Positions 52,933 through 63,027 are shown, numbered from the stretch's first letter. The stretch: DNA of 64,000 nucleotides from DATCDE01 sp038252405 (GCA_038252405.1 JBBSAJ010000010.1:17668-81667), one strand, 5' to 3'. The notes: a model not told the origin generated them from the sequence alone. Program-made: numbers and translations.

Positions 52933-53819
52933 GAGACGCCCTCCTCCTGCTGCTCCTGCTCCTGGTCGTGCTCCGACCGTCCGACCCGCGGGTCGACGAC
53001 CTCTTCCCGGCCGGGATGCCGCCGCGCCGAGCGCACCAGCCAGACGATCGAGCCGGCACAGACCAGGACAGCCACCCAGACGTTCACCCGCAGCCCGAGG
53101 ATGTGGTTGGCGTCGTCGATGCGCAGCAGCTCCCACCAGATCCGGCCGAAGGTGTACAGCGCCACGTAGAGGCCGAACACCCGACCGTGGCCCATCCGGA
53201 AGCGCTTGTCCGCCCAGAGCAGGAACGCGGCGACCACGAGCATCCACAGCGACTCGTACAGGAACGTCGGGTGGAACGTCGCGTACTGCTCGTAGCCCAC
53301 GGGCCGGTGCGCCAGGTCGATCTCCAGGCCCCACGGCAGGGTCGTGGGGCGGCCGAACAGCTCCTGGTTGAACCAGTTCCCCCAGCGGCCGATCGCCTGG
53401 GCGACCAGGATCCCCGGGGCGATCGCATCGGCGAGCGGGGCCAGCGGGATGCCCATCCGGCGGCAGGCGATCCACGCACCCACGCCGCCGAGCGCGACGG
53501 CGCCCCAGATCCCCAGCCCGCCGTTCCAGATCTTGAACGCGTTGAGGGGGTGGCCGCCCGCGCCGAAGTACGGCTGCCAGGAAGTGATCAGGTGGTACAG
53601 CCGGCCGCCGATGATGCCGAACGGCACCGCCCATACGGCGACGTCGGCCACCGTGCCGGGGCTGCCGCCGCGCGCGACGTAGCGTCGCTCACCCATCCAG
53701 ATGGCGACGATGATCCCGGTGATGATGCACAGCGCGTAGGCCCGGATCGGGATCGGCCCGAGGTGCCAGACGCCCTGTGACGGGCTCGGGATGTAGGCCA
53801 ACAAGCCGCCAGCGATCAC
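52929..53819 (-). CDS. lgt: prolipoprotein diacylglyceryl transferase
   Basis: 296 residues with about seven membrane helices. Signature motifs: [11 protein letters not shown] near 70, [20 protein letters not shown] near 140, [14 protein letters not shown] near 183, and [13 protein letters not shown] near 230. It attaches diacylglycerol to the lipobox Cys of lipoproteins; the Sco-like lipoprotein encoded three genes upstream is a probable substrate. GTG start at 53819. The C-terminal tail is charged and low complexity (Glu/Gln-rich). Confidence 0.95.
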   Translation of the reverse strand: MIAGGLLAYIPSPSQGVWHLGPIPIRAYALCIITGIIVAIWMGERRYVARGGSPGTVADVAVWAVPFGIIGGRLYHLITSWQPYFGAGGHPLNAFKIWNGGLGIWGAVALGGVGAWIACRRMGIPLAPLADAIAPGILVAQAIGRWGNWFNQELFGRPTTLPWGLEIDLAHRPVGYEQYATFHPTFLYESLWMLVVAAFLLWADKRFRMGHGRVFGLYVALYTFGRIWWELLRIDDANHILGLRVNVWVAVLVCAGSIVWLVRSARRHPGREEVVDPRVGRSEHDQEQEQQEEGVS

Positions 53820-53856
53820 CGCTGCCGCTCCGTCCTGCTCGGTGTCAACGAGGTGT

Positions 53857-54621
53857 TCAGCTGGCTGCCGCGATCGCCTGGTCGAGCATCGTCTTGACCT
53901 CGTCGTAGCTCTTGGCGGTGCTGAAGTCGATCTTCTTGCCGTCGATGGTGAACGTCGGCGTCGAGGTGATCTGGGCGGTGTTGCCGGACAGCTGGACGTT
54001 GTTCACCCAGCCGTAGTAGGTGCGGTTGTTCACGCACTGCGTGAACGTGGCCATGTCGGCCACGCCCGCGGCCTTGCCGAACTCGAGCAGCTGGGCATCG
54101 GTGTACCCGGTGCCCTCCTTGGCCGGCTGGTTCTTGTAGACCTGGTCGTGGAAGGGCCGGAACTTGCCCTGGTCCTGGGCGCAGCCGGACGCGTTGGCCG
54201 CCCGCAGCGAGCTGTCGTTGTTCAGGTTCTGGTCGAGGAACGACAGCGGGTGGTAGACGAGCTTGACCTTCCCGGCCGTGCCAAGGCCCTCGATATAACT
54301 GCCGAGCGCGTCCTCCAAAGCCTTGCAGGCCGGGCACTGGAAGTCTTCCCAGACGTCGAGCAGCGGCTTGGTGCCGGTCCCCACGACCACGCCGCCCCCG
54401 GGGGGGATGACGCCCTTGGGAACGGAGGCGGCCGTGTCGGTCTTCGGCCGGTTCGACAGGTAGACGCCGAGTCCGACGCCGGCCACGACCAGGAAGACCA
54501 GCCCGATCAGCCCGAAGCGGATCATCCGCTCCTTGCGCTGCTGGGTCGCGGCCTGCTGGGCCCGCTCCTGGGCCTGGCGCTCGCGGAAGTCGCGCTTGCT
54601 CTCGCGACCGGTCTGGCTCAT
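53857..54621 (-). CDS. membrane-anchored DsbA-like thiol oxidoreductase
   Basis: 254 residues. A long basic/Gln-rich cytoplasmic start (residues 1-33) is followed by one membrane helix ([20 protein letters not shown]) and an extracytoplasmic thioredoxin-4 type domain. The active site [14 protein letters not shown] has CPAC near 98; the cis-proline loop is [12 protein letters not shown] near 220. It likely handles disulfides of exported proteins. It overlaps the MauE-like gene by 4 nt, which encodes a membrane partner of this kind in methylamine systems. Confidence 0.9.
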   Translation of the reverse strand: MSQTGRESKRDFRERQAQERAQQAATQQRKERMIRFGLIGLVFLVVAGVGLGVYLSNRPKTDTAASVPKGVIPPGGGVVVGTGTKPLLDVWEDFQCPACKALEDALGSYIEGLGTAGKVKLVYHPLSFLDQNLNNDSSLRAANASGCAQDQGKFRPFHDQVYKNQPAKEGTGYTDAQLLEFGKAAGVADMATFTQCVNNRTYYGWVNNVQLSGNTAQITSTPTFTIDGKKIDFSTAKSYDEVKTMLDQAIAAAS

Positions 54622-55139
54622 GCGACGGACTCCTCGACAGGGGTGCGGGCCGCGGCCGGCGCTCGGTCGACGCCGAACCGGCTCGCGGGGAACACGGCCA
54701 GCCAGGATGCCAGGCCGAGAAACAGCAGGTCACGTAGGATCTCAGCGGTGTACCGCCCGGCCAGGCCGTCGCGCGACACCAGGCCGCCCCCGCCGAAGCA
54801 GCCGCAGTCGATGGACAGGCCTCGCACCCACACCGACCCGATGCCGGAGATGAACACGACCATGAGGACCGCGGCCGCGATCGCCGCCCAGCGCACGGCC
54901 ACGCCGAGCAGCAGCAGGATGCCCAGCGCGATCTCGAGCAGCGGCAGGCCGTAGCCGACCAGCTGGTCGACCCCCGGGGGCAGCAGCTGGTACGCCTGGA
55001 CCGCCCGGACCGCCTGGGTCGGGTCGAGCATCTTCAGGCCGCCGGCCGAGAGCAGCACCGCGGCCAGTGCGACGCGCACGACGGTGCTCAGCCACAGCTG
55101 CCGGGAGGTGCCGGCGAAGCGGGCAACCGTGACGCTCAT
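54618..55139 (-). CDS. MauE/DoxX-like membrane protein
   Basis: 173 residues with four membrane helices. LAAVLLSAGGLKMLDPTQAV and LPLLEIALGILLLLGVAVRW match MauE, and GLSIDCGCFGGGG near 115 is its Cys-rich loop. MauE with the DsbA-like MauD is needed to form disulfides in methylamine dehydrogenase; the pair occurs widely in actinobacteria with other exported targets. Here it lies between the Sco-like and DsbA-like genes with 4-nt overlaps on each side, so the three form one module. Confidence 0.88.
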   Translation of the reverse strand: MSVTVARFAGTSRQLWLSTVVRVALAAVLLSAGGLKMLDPTQAVRAVQAYQLLPPGVDQLVGYGLPLLEIALGILLLLGVAVRWAAIAAAVLMVVFISGIGSVWVRGLSIDCGCFGGGGLVSRDGLAGRYTAEILRDLLFLGLASWLAVFPASRFGVDRAPAAARTPVEESVA

Positions 55140-55753
55140 GGCATCGAGGCTAACCTGCGGACGTCCATGGTGATGTCATCGACCGGCGTGCCGGGCGACC
55201 ACAGCACCCGGCCGAGGCCGTCTGCCGCGAACCCGATGACCTGCGCCCCGTGGTCCACCTCGTACGCCGAGGTGGGGTCCTGGGTGGGCCTGGTGACGGC
55301 CACGCCGAGGTCCGCCGCGGCCGCCTGGACCTGAGCGAACGGGGCCGTCAGGCCCACGAAGGTGGGGTCGAACGTGGCCAGGTAGGTCCGCATCACGGCC
55401 GGTGTGTCCCGCGCCGGGTCCACGGTGACGTACAGCACGACCGTGTGCTTGCGGGTGGCAGGGTCGAGCGGGCGCAGCGCCGCCGCCAGGTCGGCGAGCA
55501 CCGCTGGGCACACGTCGGTGCAGTGGGTGTAGCCGAAGTAGACCAAGGTGACGTGGCCCCGGGTGTCCCGGTCGATCCGGAACGGCTGGCCGTCGGTGTC
55601 CGTGAAGGTCGTCGTGGGCTTGGCCAGCGGTGGATCGAGGGGAGTCCCGTAGAAGACCGGCGACGCGGCGGCGGTGGCGGCGGAGGGGGCGCCGCATGCG
55701 GTCAGGCCGACCAGCAGGGCGGCCGCGAGCGCAGCGGCAACGGGCACGCGCAC
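55136..55753 (-). CDS. Sco1/SenC-family lipoprotein
   Basis: About 205 residues if the GTG at 55753 is used. The signal VPVAAALAAALLVGLTACGA has a lipobox (LTAC). The thioredoxin-like domain has the copper motif GYTHCTDVCPAVLADL (CxxxC) and the third ligand in AYEVDHGAQV near 165. Sco proteins deliver copper or electrons to the CuA site of cytochrome oxidase. Start choice is uncertain: the frame is open through the palindrome upstream, but only this GTG gives a normal signal peptide. Confidence 0.88.
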   Translation of the reverse strand: MRVPVAAALAAALLVGLTACGAPSAATAAASPVFYGTPLDPPLAKPTTTFTDTDGQPFRIDRDTRGHVTLVYFGYTHCTDVCPAVLADLAAALRPLDPATRKHTVVLYVTVDPARDTPAVMRTYLATFDPTFVGLTAPFAQVQAAAADLGVAVTRPTQDPTSAYEVDHGAQVIGFAADGLGRVLWSPGTPVDDITMDVRRLASMP

Positions 55754-55789
55754 GGTGGTCCGACGAGTGGCGGCCCGGCCCGGTTCCCG

Positions 55790-55916
55790 CCCCCCAACCG
55801 CATGAAGGGCACCTTCTGTGCGTGTGCCCGCAACAACCGCCTCTTCATGCGGCGGGATGAAGGGTGGCCTTGTGCGGCCTTGCGCACAGAAGGTGCCCTT
55901 CATGCGGCTCGGGGGG
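55790..55916. repeat. composite palindrome between trpA and the Sco gene
   Basis: A 25-bp arm (55798-55822, starting ccgcatgaagggcacc) is repeated exactly inverted at 55883-55907. Outer cccccc (55790-55795) and gggggg (55911-55916) extend the stem, ending 1 base before the trpA stop. Inside are cttcat/atgaag (55843-55848, 55857-55862) and three mini-hairpins of the type gaagg-N3-ccttc (55804-55816, 55860-55871, 55889-55901). It looks like two REP-like units head to head, and it may also end trp transcription. Confidence 0.8.
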
Positions 55917-56714
55917 TCAGGGGCGGCGGACGCCGGCGGCCAGCTCGGCGGCCAGCGCGGCCACCGCAGCGACCCCCTCGGCCGCGGACGGCGCGTCCAG
56001 CAGCCGCCGGACGAAGGCCGAGCCCACGATCACGCCGTCCGCGTAGGAGGCCACCTCGGCCGCCTGCGCCGCGGTCGACACGCCGAGCCCCACGCACACC
56101 GGCAGCGAGGTGGCCGCCCGGACCCGTGCGACCAGTGACTCGGCGCGGTCCGAGACCTGGTCCCGCGCGCCGGTCACGCCCATCGTCGAGGCGGCGTACA
56201 CGAACCCTCGCGACACCTCGGCCACCCGGGCAATCCGGGCGTCGGTGGACGACGGGGCCACCAGGAACACCGGGTCGACGCCGGCGTCGGACGTCGCGGC
56301 CAGCCAGGGGCCGGCCTCCTCCGGGGTGAGGTCGGGGGTGATCACGCCGGCGCCCCCGGCGGCGGCCAGCTCGGTCGCGAACCGGGCCACGCCGTAGCGC
56401 TCGACCGGGTTCCAGTAGCTCATGACGACCGTCGCGGCGCCGGTGCGGGCCACCGCCTCGACGGTGGCGAGCACGTCGGCGGTCCGGGTGCCGGTGGCCA
56501 GCGCGGCCTCCACTGCTGCCTGGATGGTCGGGCCGTCCATCAGCGGGTCCGAGTACGGCAGCCCGACCTCGACGACGTCCACGCCGGCGTCCACCATCGC
56601 GACGAGCGCGTCGATGCCGCCCCGCACCGACGGATAGCCGGCCGGCAGGTAGGCCACCAGCGCGGCCCGGCCCTCGGCGCGGGTCCTGGCGAAGGCCCCC
56701 TCGAGCGTGGTCAC
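55917..56714 (-). CDS. trpA: tryptophan synthase alpha chain
   Basis: 265 residues from the GTG at 56714, which overlaps the trpB stop. Barrel motifs: [20 protein letters not shown], catalytic Glu and Asp in [20 protein letters not shown] near 45-60, [16 protein letters not shown] near 125, and [20 protein letters not shown] near 205. It cleaves indole-glycerol phosphate and channels indole to TrpB. It is the last trp gene; the palindrome follows directly. Confidence 0.96.
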   Translation of the reverse strand: MTTLEGAFARTRAEGRAALVAYLPAGYPSVRGGIDALVAMVDAGVDVVEVGLPYSDPLMDGPTIQAAVEAALATGTRTADVLATVEAVARTGAATVVMSYWNPVERYGVARFATELAAAGGAGVITPDLTPEEAGPWLAATSDAGVDPVFLVAPSSTDARIARVAEVSRGFVYAASTMGVTGARDQVSDRAESLVARVRAATSLPVCVGLGVSTAAQAAEVASYADGVIVGSAFVRRLLDAPSAAEGVAAVAALAAELAAGVRRP

Positions 56715-57931
56715 GCCGGCTCCTCCGTCGTCCCGTCGGTCAGGCCGAACCACCGGGCCGCGGTGTCGACGTCCTTGTCGCCGCGCCCGGACAGGTTGAC
56801 CAGGACGACGGCCTCAGGGCCGAGAGCGCGACCGACCCGCAGCGCCCCGGCCACCGCATGGGCGCTCTCGATCGCCGGGATGATGCCCTCGGTGCGGCTG
56901 AGCAGCGCGAAGGCGTCCATGGCCTCGGTGTCGGTGACCGGCTCGTAGGTGGCCCGGCCGGTGTCGTGCAGCCAGGCGTGCTGCGGGCCGACCCCCGGGT
57001 AGTCCAGCCCGGCCGAGATCGAGTGCGAGGGCACCGTCTGGCCCATCTCGTCCTGCAGGATGTAGGTCCGGGTGCCGTGCAGCACGCCCGGCGACCCGCC
57101 GGCCATCCGGGCCGCGTGCCGGCCGCTGTCCACGCCCTCGCCGCCCGCCTCGAAGCCGTACAGGCGCACCGACGGGTCGTCGAGGAACGCGGTGAAGATG
57201 CCCATGGCGTTCGAGCCGCCGCCGACGCAGGCAGCCACGGCGGTCGGCAGCGCGCCGGTGAGCTCGAGCACCTGCCGGCGGGCCTCGTCGCCGATCACCC
57301 GCTGGAAGTCGCGCACCATGGCCGGGAACGGGTGTGGCCCGGTGACCGTGCCCAGCAGGTAGTGGGTGCGGTCGACGTTGGTGACCCAGTCGCGCATCGC
57401 CTCGTTGATGGCGTCCTTGAGGGTCCGGCTGCCCGCGGTCACGGGTACCACCTCGGCGCCCAGCAGCCGCATCCGGACCACGTTGAGCGCCTGCCGGCGG
57501 GTGTCCTCCTCGCCCATGTACACCACGCACTCGAGACCGAGCAGGGCCGCGGCGGTGGCCGTGGCCACGCCGTGCTGGCCGGCACCGGTCTCGGCGATCA
57601 CCCGGGGCTTGCCCATCCGCCGGGTCAGCAGCGCCTGCCCCAACGCATTGTTGATCTTGTGTGAGCCGGTGTGGTTCAGGTCCTCGCGCTTGAGCAGGAT
57701 CCGGGCCCCACCCGCGTGCTCGGCCAGCCGGGTGGCCTCGGTGAGGATGCTCGGCCGGCCGGTGTAGGTGCGCTGCAGGTGGTCCAGCTCGGCCGCGAAC
57801 GCCGGGTCGGCCTGGGCCGAGCGGTAGGCGGCGTCCAGCTCGTCGAGCGCCGCGACGAGCGCCTCGGGGACGAACCGGCCGCCGTACGGGCCGAAGTGCC
57901 CGGTGGCGTCCGGCTGCGCGGTCGCGGTCAC
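56711..57931 (-). CDS. trpB: tryptophan synthase beta chain
   Basis: 406 residues from the GTG at 57931, overlapping the trpC stop by 4 nt. [20 protein letters not shown] near 13; PLP lysine in [20 protein letters not shown] near 92; [20 protein letters not shown] near 115; phosphate-binding [15 protein letters not shown] near 235. It joins indole and serine to tryptophan. All catalytic residues are present. Confidence 0.97.
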   Translation of the reverse strand: MTATAQPDATGHFGPYGGRFVPEALVAALDELDAAYRSAQADPAFAAELDHLQRTYTGRPSILTEATRLAEHAGGARILLKREDLNHTGSHKINNALGQALLTRRMGKPRVIAETGAGQHGVATATAAALLGLECVVYMGEEDTRRQALNVVRMRLLGAEVVPVTAGSRTLKDAINEAMRDWVTNVDRTHYLLGTVTGPHPFPAMVRDFQRVIGDEARRQVLELTGALPTAVAACVGGGSNAMGIFTAFLDDPSVRLYGFEAGGEGVDSGRHAARMAGGSPGVLHGTRTYILQDEMGQTVPSHSISAGLDYPGVGPQHAWLHDTGRATYEPVTDTEAMDAFALLSRTEGIIPAIESAHAVAGALRVGRALGPEAVVLVNLSGRGDKDVDTAARWFGLTDGTTEEPA

Positions 57932-58746
57932 TGCCCGCCCCGGCCGTGCCGCAGCGCCGGGTGCGAACCGGCCGTGACCAGCTCCACGACGGCCGTGCGC
58001 GGGTCGCCACCCGTGACCAGCGACTCCCCGACCAGGACGGCGTCCGCCCCGGCGCGCGCGTACTCGATCAGGTCGTGCGGGCCGCGCACCCCGGACTCGG
58101 CGACCCGCACCACGGAGTCCGGGACCGTCGGGGCCAGCCGGGTGAACAGGGTGCGGTCCACCTCGAGGGTCCGCAGGTCGCGGGCGTTGATCCCCACGAT
58201 GCGCGCGCCGGCGTCGACCGCGCGGGCGACCTCCTCCGCGTCGTGGCACTCGACGAGGGGGGTGAGGCCGATCGAGACGGCCCGCTCGACGAGCGACACC
58301 AGCGCCGGCTGCTCCAGCGCCGAGACGATCAGCAGCACCAGGTCGGCGCCGTGCGCCCGCGCCTCCCACAGCTGGTAGCTGGACACGATGAAGTCCTTGC
58401 GCAGCACCGGGATGTCCACGACGGCCCGGACGGCGTCCAGGTCGGCCAGGGTGCCGCCGAAGCGGCGCTGCTCGGTGAGCACGCTGACCACGGCCGCCCC
58501 CCCGGACTCGTAGTCCCGGGCCAGCGCCGCAGGGTCGCTGATCGAGGCCAGCTCGCCCTTGGAGGGGCTGCGCCGCTTGACCTCGGCGATCACCGTGACG
58601 ATGTCGTCGCGGCGCAGCGCCCGGACGCCGTCGCGGGCCGACGGCAGGGCGCACGCCCGCTCCTTGAGCTCGTCGAGGGAGACGGCGGCCTGCCGCTCGG
58701 CCAGGTCGGCGCGCACCCCGAGGAGGATCTCGTCGAGCACGGTCAC
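57928..58746 (-). CDS. trpC: indole-3-glycerol phosphate synthase
   Basis: 272 residues. [20 protein letters not shown] near 53 holds the catalytic Glu/Lys; [36 protein letters not shown] near 115 with the second Lys; [13 protein letters not shown] near 185 and [12 protein letters not shown] near 215. It closes CdRP to indole-glycerol phosphate. GTG start, with a GGGGGAA site upstream; a 70-base gap separates it from the DUF2752 gene. Confidence 0.96.
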   Translation of the reverse strand: MTVLDEILLGVRADLAERQAAVSLDELKERACALPSARDGVRALRRDDIVTVIAEVKRRSPSKGELASISDPAALARDYESGGAAVVSVLTEQRRFGGTLADLDAVRAVVDIPVLRKDFIVSSYQLWEARAHGADLVLLIVSALEQPALVSLVERAVSIGLTPLVECHDAEEVARAVDAGARIVGINARDLRTLEVDRTLFTRLAPTVPDSVVRVAESGVRGPHDLIEYARAGADAVLVGESLVTGGDPRTAVVELVTAGSHPALRHGRGGQ

Positions 58747-58816
58747 GCGGTTGTTCCCCCGATCCGGTCAACCCGTTGGACCCGGCCCAGGGTAACCGGG
58801 CGCCGGAGGTCCTCCG

Positions 58817-59266
58817 TCAGCCGACCCCCGAGCCGAGGAACGGCACGCCGGGGATGTTGCGGGCCACCCAGAAGACGAGCGCGAGGACGATCACGGCGCG
58901 CACCAGCCACGGGGGCGCCTCGCGCCGCGGCGCGGTGCCCGGCCGGGCCGCCCGGCGCAGCCACTGCAGCCAGGCGAAGGCCACGACCGGGACGGCCAGG
59001 ACCACCAGGACGTTGCGGTCGAGCGCGGCGAGGACGTTGCCGTGGGCGAGGTCGTGGACCGCGCGCAGGCCGCCGCAGAACGGGCAGTCCAGGCCGGTCA
59101 TGGCCCTGAACGGGCAGACCGGGAAGTGACCGGGTTGATTGGGGTCGACGGCGGCGAGCACACCCACCGCCGTGAGCGCTCCCCCGGCGACCGCCAGCGG
59201 TCCGACCAGCCGAGCGGCCAGGCCGCGTACGGCAGCCCGCTCGGTGTCGGCCGCCAGCGAGGTCAC
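58817..59266 (-). CDS. DUF2752 membrane protein
   Basis: 149 residues from the GTG at 59266. The family signature CPFRAMTGLDCPFCGGLRAV near residue 55 is intact, followed by HDLAHGNVLAALDRN. Three or four hydrophobic helices. Its function is not known; the Cys pattern could bind a metal or form a disulfide. It lies in the trp gene series and overlaps the HGxxPAAW gene by 4 nt, a position shared with other actinobacteria. Confidence 0.85.
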   Translation of the reverse strand: MTSLAADTERAAVRGLAARLVGPLAVAGGALTAVGVLAAVDPNQPGHFPVCPFRAMTGLDCPFCGGLRAVHDLAHGNVLAALDRNVLVVLAVPVVAFAWLQWLRRAARPGTAPRREAPPWLVRAVIVLALVFWVARNIPGVPFLGSGVG

Positions 59267-59490
59267 TGCGGTCCGGCCGCCTTGGGGCCAGGGGCCGCGC
59301 CCAGACCCATCATCTGCATGACCTTGCCGGCCACGGCGCCGGCGATGATGACGACCACGCCGGCGACGAACAGCCACACCGACGCCACCAGCACGGCGAT
59401 CGAGCCGATCAGGAAGCCGAGCGTCACCACGGTGACCGCGGTCCAGGCGGCGGGGGTCTTGCCGTGGTTGTCGTGGGGGTGGTCGGCCAT
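59263..59490 (-). CDS. small HGxxPAAW-type membrane protein
   Basis: 75 residues with two membrane helices (VVTLGFLIGSIAVLVASVWL and FVAGVVVIIAGAVAGKVM). The N-terminal HGKTPAAWTAV is the motif that names this small actinobacterial family, found near trp genes. Function unknown. The ATG at 59490 follows the Trp-associated membrane gene by 29 nt. The Gly/Pro tail is variable. Confidence 0.8.
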   Translation of the reverse strand: MADHPHDNHGKTPAAWTAVTVVTLGFLIGSIAVLVASVWLFVAGVVVIIAGAVAGKVMQMMGLGAAPGPKAAGPQ

Positions 59491-59519
59491 CGCCGGGGCT
59501 CCTCGAGGGTCGGGTGCGG

Positions 59520-60119
59520 TCATTCTGGCAGGTCGGCGCCCGCGGTGGGGTCCTCCCCCCGGTCCAGCGCGGCCCAGACGTCGGCCGATGAGCGGTTCGC
59601 CACGGACGGCTGCGGCCCGGACCCGGCCGGCGCGTCGTAGCGGGCCGACATCCCGGACCAGCGCGGGCCGCGCAGCGCGGTGGCCGCTCCGCTGACCAGC
59701 AGCAGCGCCCCGCCCACGACGGCCACCAGCCACCATGGCGTCGTCGTGGTGGCCGCGCTGGTCACCCGGGTGACCCCCAGCCGGCTGGCCAGCGGGCCCA
59801 GCACCGCGCTGGCGGCGTCCCGGCCCACCGCGACGGACGCGACGACGATGCCGGCGCCAGCGGCGGCCAGCACCGCGCCCACGAGCCGCCGCAGCAGCCC
59901 GCGGGTCGACGGCACTGCCACGATCCCGGCCAGCCCCACCAGCGCGAGGGCGGACACGGCGGGGGCGAGCTCCCGCCCGGTCACCGCCACCGTGACCGCG
60001 GGCGCGCCGGGGTCGGCGGCGGTCGCCGTGGCCCAGGTGCGGCCCGCGGCCAGCAGGGCCAGCCCGGAGCCGACGGCCATCAGCACCAGGGCGGCGACGT
60101 ACTCGCGGCGCGCGCTCAT
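59520..60119 (-). CDS. Trp-biosynthesis-associated membrane protein
   Basis: 199 residues with four membrane helices ([79 protein letters not shown]). Length, topology and place match the actinobacterial family TIGR02234. The C-terminal 40 residues are a soluble tail with Trp-Ala-Ala-Leu-Asp. The ATG at 60119 overlaps the trpE stop, so its level follows TrpE. A transport or regulatory role has been supposed but not shown. Confidence 0.85.
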   Translation of the reverse strand: MSARREYVAALVLMAVGSGLALLAAGRTWATATAADPGAPAVTVAVTGRELAPAVSALALVGLAGIVAVPSTRGLLRRLVGAVLAAAGAGIVVASVAVGRDAASAVLGPLASRLGVTRVTSAATTTTPWWLVAVVGGALLLVSGAATALRGPRWSGMSARYDAPAGSGPQPSVANRSSADVWAALDRGEDPTAGADLPE

Positions 60120-61630
60120 CCGACCGGCCGGAAGGACCCGGCCACGGCGATCGCCCGCAGCACCGCGGCGGCCTTGTCCCGGCTCTCCCGCTCCTCCCGC
60201 TCGGGCACCGAGTCGGCGACGATCCCGCCCCCGGCCTGCACGTAGGCCCGGCCGTCGCGCAGCAGCGCGGTGCGGATCGCGATGGCGGCGTCCAGGTCGC
60301 CGGCGAAGTCGAGGTAGCCCACGGCCCCGCCGTACAGGCCGCGCCGCGTCGGCTCCAGCTCCTCGATGATCTCCATGGCCCGCGGCTTGGGGGCCCCGCT
60401 CAGGGTCCCGGCCGGGAAGCAGGCCGTGAGCACGTCGAACCCGGTCCGGTCCGACCGGACCGTGCCGACCACGGACGACACGATGTGCATGACGTGGCTG
60501 TACCGCTCGACCGACATGAAGTCGACCACCTCGACGGTGCCCGGCGCGCAGACCCGGCCCAGGTCGTTGCGTCCCAGGTCGACGAGCATCAGGTGCTCGG
60601 CGCGCTCCTTCTCGTCGGCCAGCAGGTCGATGGCCAGCTGCGCGTCCTCCTCCGGCGTCGCCCCGCGCCAGCGGGTGCCGGCGATCGGGTGCAGCATGGC
60701 GCGGCCCTCGCGGCACTTCACCAGCGCCTCCGGGCTGGAGCCGACGACGTCGTAGCCGTCGAAGCGCAGCAGGTACATGTAGGGGCTGGGGTTGGTCACC
60801 CGCAGCACCCGGTACACGTCGAAGGCGCTCGCCGTGGTGTCCAGCTCGAACCGCTGGGAGACCACGACCTGGAACGCCTCGCCCGCCCGGATCTCCTCCT
60901 TGGCACGCTCCACGCTGGCCAGGAACCGGTCGCGCTCGGTGTTGCTGGTCGCCTCCGTGTGCGCCGTCCAGTCCAGGTCGACGGCCAGCGGCGGCGACGG
61001 CCGGGACAGGTCGACGGTCATCCGGTCCAGCCGGGCCACGGCGTCGGCCCACGCCTCGTCGACCCGCTCGTCGGTCGCGTCGTAGTTGACGGCGTTGGCG
61101 ATGAGCAGCACCGAGCCGTCCTCGTGGTCGAGCACAGCCAGGTCGGTGGCGAACAGCATGGCCAGCTCGGGCAGCTGCAGGTCGTCCTTGGCCAGCTCGG
61201 GCAGCCGCTCGAGCCGGCGCACGACGTCGTAGCCGATGAAGCCGACCATGCCCCCAGTGAGTGGCGGCAGGTCGGGCAGCCGCGGGGTGTGCAGCAGGGC
61301 CAGTGTGTCCCTCAGCGCCGCGAGCGGGTCGCCCGCGGTGGGCACCCCGACCGGGGGCGTGCCGGTCCAGTGCGCCTGACCGTCCCGCTCGGTGAGGGTC
61401 GCCGCCGAGCGGACGCCGACGAAGGAGTACCGCGACCACACCCGGCCGTGCTCGGCCGACTCCAGCAGGAAGGTGCCGGGGCGGCCCTGCGCCAACCGGT
61501 GGTACAGGCCCACCGGGGTGTCGCCGTCCGCGAGCAGCCGTCGGGTCACCGGGATCACCCGACGGTCAGCGGCCAGGCGGCGGAACTGCTCCAGATCCGG
61601 CGCGACACCGGCGGATGGCGGGATGGTCAT
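60116..61630 (-). CDS. trpE: anthranilate synthase component I
   Basis: 504 residues from the ATG at 61630 (GCGGGAG ten bases upstream). The feedback motif LLES, in [19 protein letters not shown] near 58, suggests tryptophan inhibition. Chorismate-binding part: [20 protein letters not shown] near 335, [16 protein letters not shown] near 365, [20 protein letters not shown] near 425 and [19 protein letters not shown] near 475. The amidotransferase TrpG and TrpD are not in this window. No leader peptide with Trp codons lies before it. Confidence 0.96.
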   Translation of the reverse strand: MTIPPSAGVAPDLEQFRRLAADRRVIPVTRRLLADGDTPVGLYHRLAQGRPGTFLLESAEHGRVWSRYSFVGVRSAATLTERDGQAHWTGTPPVGVPTAGDPLAALRDTLALLHTPRLPDLPPLTGGMVGFIGYDVVRRLERLPELAKDDLQLPELAMLFATDLAVLDHEDGSVLLIANAVNYDATDERVDEAWADAVARLDRMTVDLSRPSPPLAVDLDWTAHTEATSNTERDRFLASVERAKEEIRAGEAFQVVVSQRFELDTTASAFDVYRVLRVTNPSPYMYLLRFDGYDVVGSSPEALVKCREGRAMLHPIAGTRWRGATPEEDAQLAIDLLADEKERAEHLMLVDLGRNDLGRVCAPGTVEVVDFMSVERYSHVMHIVSSVVGTVRSDRTGFDVLTACFPAGTLSGAPKPRAMEIIEELEPTRRGLYGGAVGYLDFAGDLDAAIAIRTALLRDGRAYVQAGGGIVADSVPEREERESRDKAAAVLRAIAVAGSFRPVG

Positions 61631-61690
61631 GCAGCCAAGTCTCCCGCACAAACAACCGCGTGGTGGCTACCGGTCCGCCCCGAAGATCGC

Positions 61691-61696
61691 TACGTT
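61691..61696 (+). promoter_or_regulatory. candidate -10 for proline-rich membrane gene
   Basis: TACGTT lies 35 bases before the ATG at 61732, in the 101-base divergent region with trpE. A GAGGGGATGAGG ribosome site follows. No good -35 is seen. Confidence 0.35.
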
Positions 61697-61731
61697 CAGT
61701 GCCGCATCGGACCCCGAGGGGATGAGGACCC

Positions 61732-62628
61732 ATGAGCGATCCGAACCTGCCACCACCCCCACCCGAAGAGCCGACGAGCCCGCCCGCTTATGAGGGCGCC
61801 CCGCCGTCTCCGCCACCCCCGCCACCCCCGCCGGCACCGCCGGCACCCCCGACCGGCGGGTATGGAGCCCCGCCCCCGCCGCCCCCGCCGGCAGCGGCCG
61901 CCTACGGCCAGCCGGCCGCAGCCGGGAGCGGCTCGTTCTCGGTCGGTGAGGCGTTCAACTGGGGCTGGGCCAAGTTCCAGCAGAATGCCGGCGTCATCAT
62001 CATCGCGTCGTTGATCTACGTGGTCGCGATCGGTGTCGTGTATCTCCTGTGGTTCCTGCTGGCACAGGGGCTTTTCATCTCCACCGCCACCATCACCGTC
62101 GACCAGACCACGCAGCAGATCACCACCTCCGGCGGCACTGGCTTCTTCATGTCGCTGCTGTTCAGCGCCCTGTCGGCAGGCATCTTCTTCGTGCTGTTCG
62201 CGTTCCTGCAGGCCGCGATCATCCGGGGCGCCCTGGCGATCGCGGACGGCAAGAAGCTCGACCTCGGGATGATGTTCAAGACCGACGACCTCGGGGTGGT
62301 CCTGGTGGCCGCGCTGATCGTGGGTGCGCTCAGCGTGGTCGGCGTCCTGGCCTGCTACGTCGGCACGATCGTCGTGTCGTTCTTCACCGCCTTCTACCTG
62401 TTCTTCGTCCTGGACAAGAAGCAGGGCGCCTGGGAGTCGGTGAAGTCCAGCTTCACCCTGGTCAGCAAGAACATCGGCAACGTCGTCGTGCTCATCATCG
62501 GCGTCTTCGTCGCCTACTTCATCGGCGCCATCTTGTGCGGCATCGGCCTGATCGTCACCGCCCCGGTGGCACTGCTGGCCATGACGTACGGCTTCCGCCG
62601 GCTGCAGGGCGAGCCGATCGCCGCCTAA
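61732..62628 (+). CDS. multi-pass membrane protein with Pro-rich N-terminal tail
   Basis: 298 residues. Residues 1-65 are a Pro/Ala/Gly/Tyr-rich tail with runs of up to eight prolines. Then four or five membrane segments: [80 protein letters not shown]. The fold resembles the DUF4013 / GDPD-membrane-domain type integral proteins of actinobacteria. Function unknown. The tail may bind cytoplasmic partners. The stop overlaps the convergent hisI end by 4 nt. Confidence 0.75.
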   Translation: MSDPNLPPPPPEEPTSPPAYEGAPPSPPPPPPPPAPPAPPTGGYGAPPPPPPPAAAAYGQPAAAGSGSFSVGEAFNWGWAKFQQNAGVIIIASLIYVVAIGVVYLLWFLLAQGLFISTATITVDQTTQQITTSGGTGFFMSLLFSALSAGIFFVLFAFLQAAIIRGALAIADGKKLDLGMMFKTDDLGVVLVAALIVGALSVVGVLACYVGTIVVSFFTAFYLFFVLDKKQGAWESVKSSFTLVSKNIGNVVVLIIGVFVAYFIGAILCGIGLIVTAPVALLAMTYGFRRLQGEPIAA

Positions 62629-63014
62629 CGGTGCGGCTCGCCGTCGCTCGCGGACGGCAACCGGCCCGCGTCGAAGCAGGTGCGGGTCCCGGTGTGGCAG
62701 GCGACGCCGTCCTGGTCCACCGTGACCAGGACGGCGTCGCCGTCGCAGTCCAGCCGTACCTCGCGGACCCACTGCACGTGGCCGGAGGTGTCGCCCTTGC
62801 GCCAGTACTCCTGTCGGCTGCGGCTCCAGTAGACGACCCGCCCGGTCGTGAGGGTCCGGTGCAGGGCCTCGTCGTCCATCCAGCCCACCATGAGCACCTC
62901 GCAGGTGTCCCACTGCTGGGCCACCGCCGCGATGAGCCCGTGCTCGTCGCGCTTGAGGCGCGCCGCGATCGCAGGGTCGAGCGAGGACGGGCGGGCGGCA
63001 CCAGCAGCGGACAT
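62625..63014 (-). CDS. hisI: phosphoribosyl-AMP cyclohydrolase
   Basis: 129 residues from the ATG at 63014. [20 protein letters not shown] near 27; [20 protein letters not shown] near 67; magnesium [15 protein letters not shown] near 96; zinc Cys in [10 protein letters not shown] near 112. It opens the adenine ring in step three of histidine synthesis. An upstream ATG at 63023 adds three residues; GACAAT seven bases before 63014 favours a leaderless start there. Confidence 0.95.
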   Translation of the reverse strand: MSAAGAARPSSLDPAIAARLKRDEHGLIAAVAQQWDTCEVLMVGWMDDEALHRTLTTGRVVYWSRSRQEYWRKGDTSGHVQWVREVRLDCDGDAVLVTVDQDGVACHTGTRTCFDAGRLPSASDGEPHR

Positions 63015-63021
63015 GGTGGTC

Positions 63022-63027
63022 ATTGTC
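63022..63027 (-). promoter_or_regulatory. -10 of hisI (leaderless candidate)
   Basis: GACAAT read leftward, seven bases before the ATG at 63014; it overlaps the alternative ATG at 63023, which would then be outside the transcript. No Shine-Dalgarno is present. Confidence 0.4.

Noticed and set aside
61631..61731. trp leader peptide and attenuator before trpE
   Set aside because: No short frame with adjacent Trp codons and no terminator with a T-run on the minus strand in this 101-base gap.
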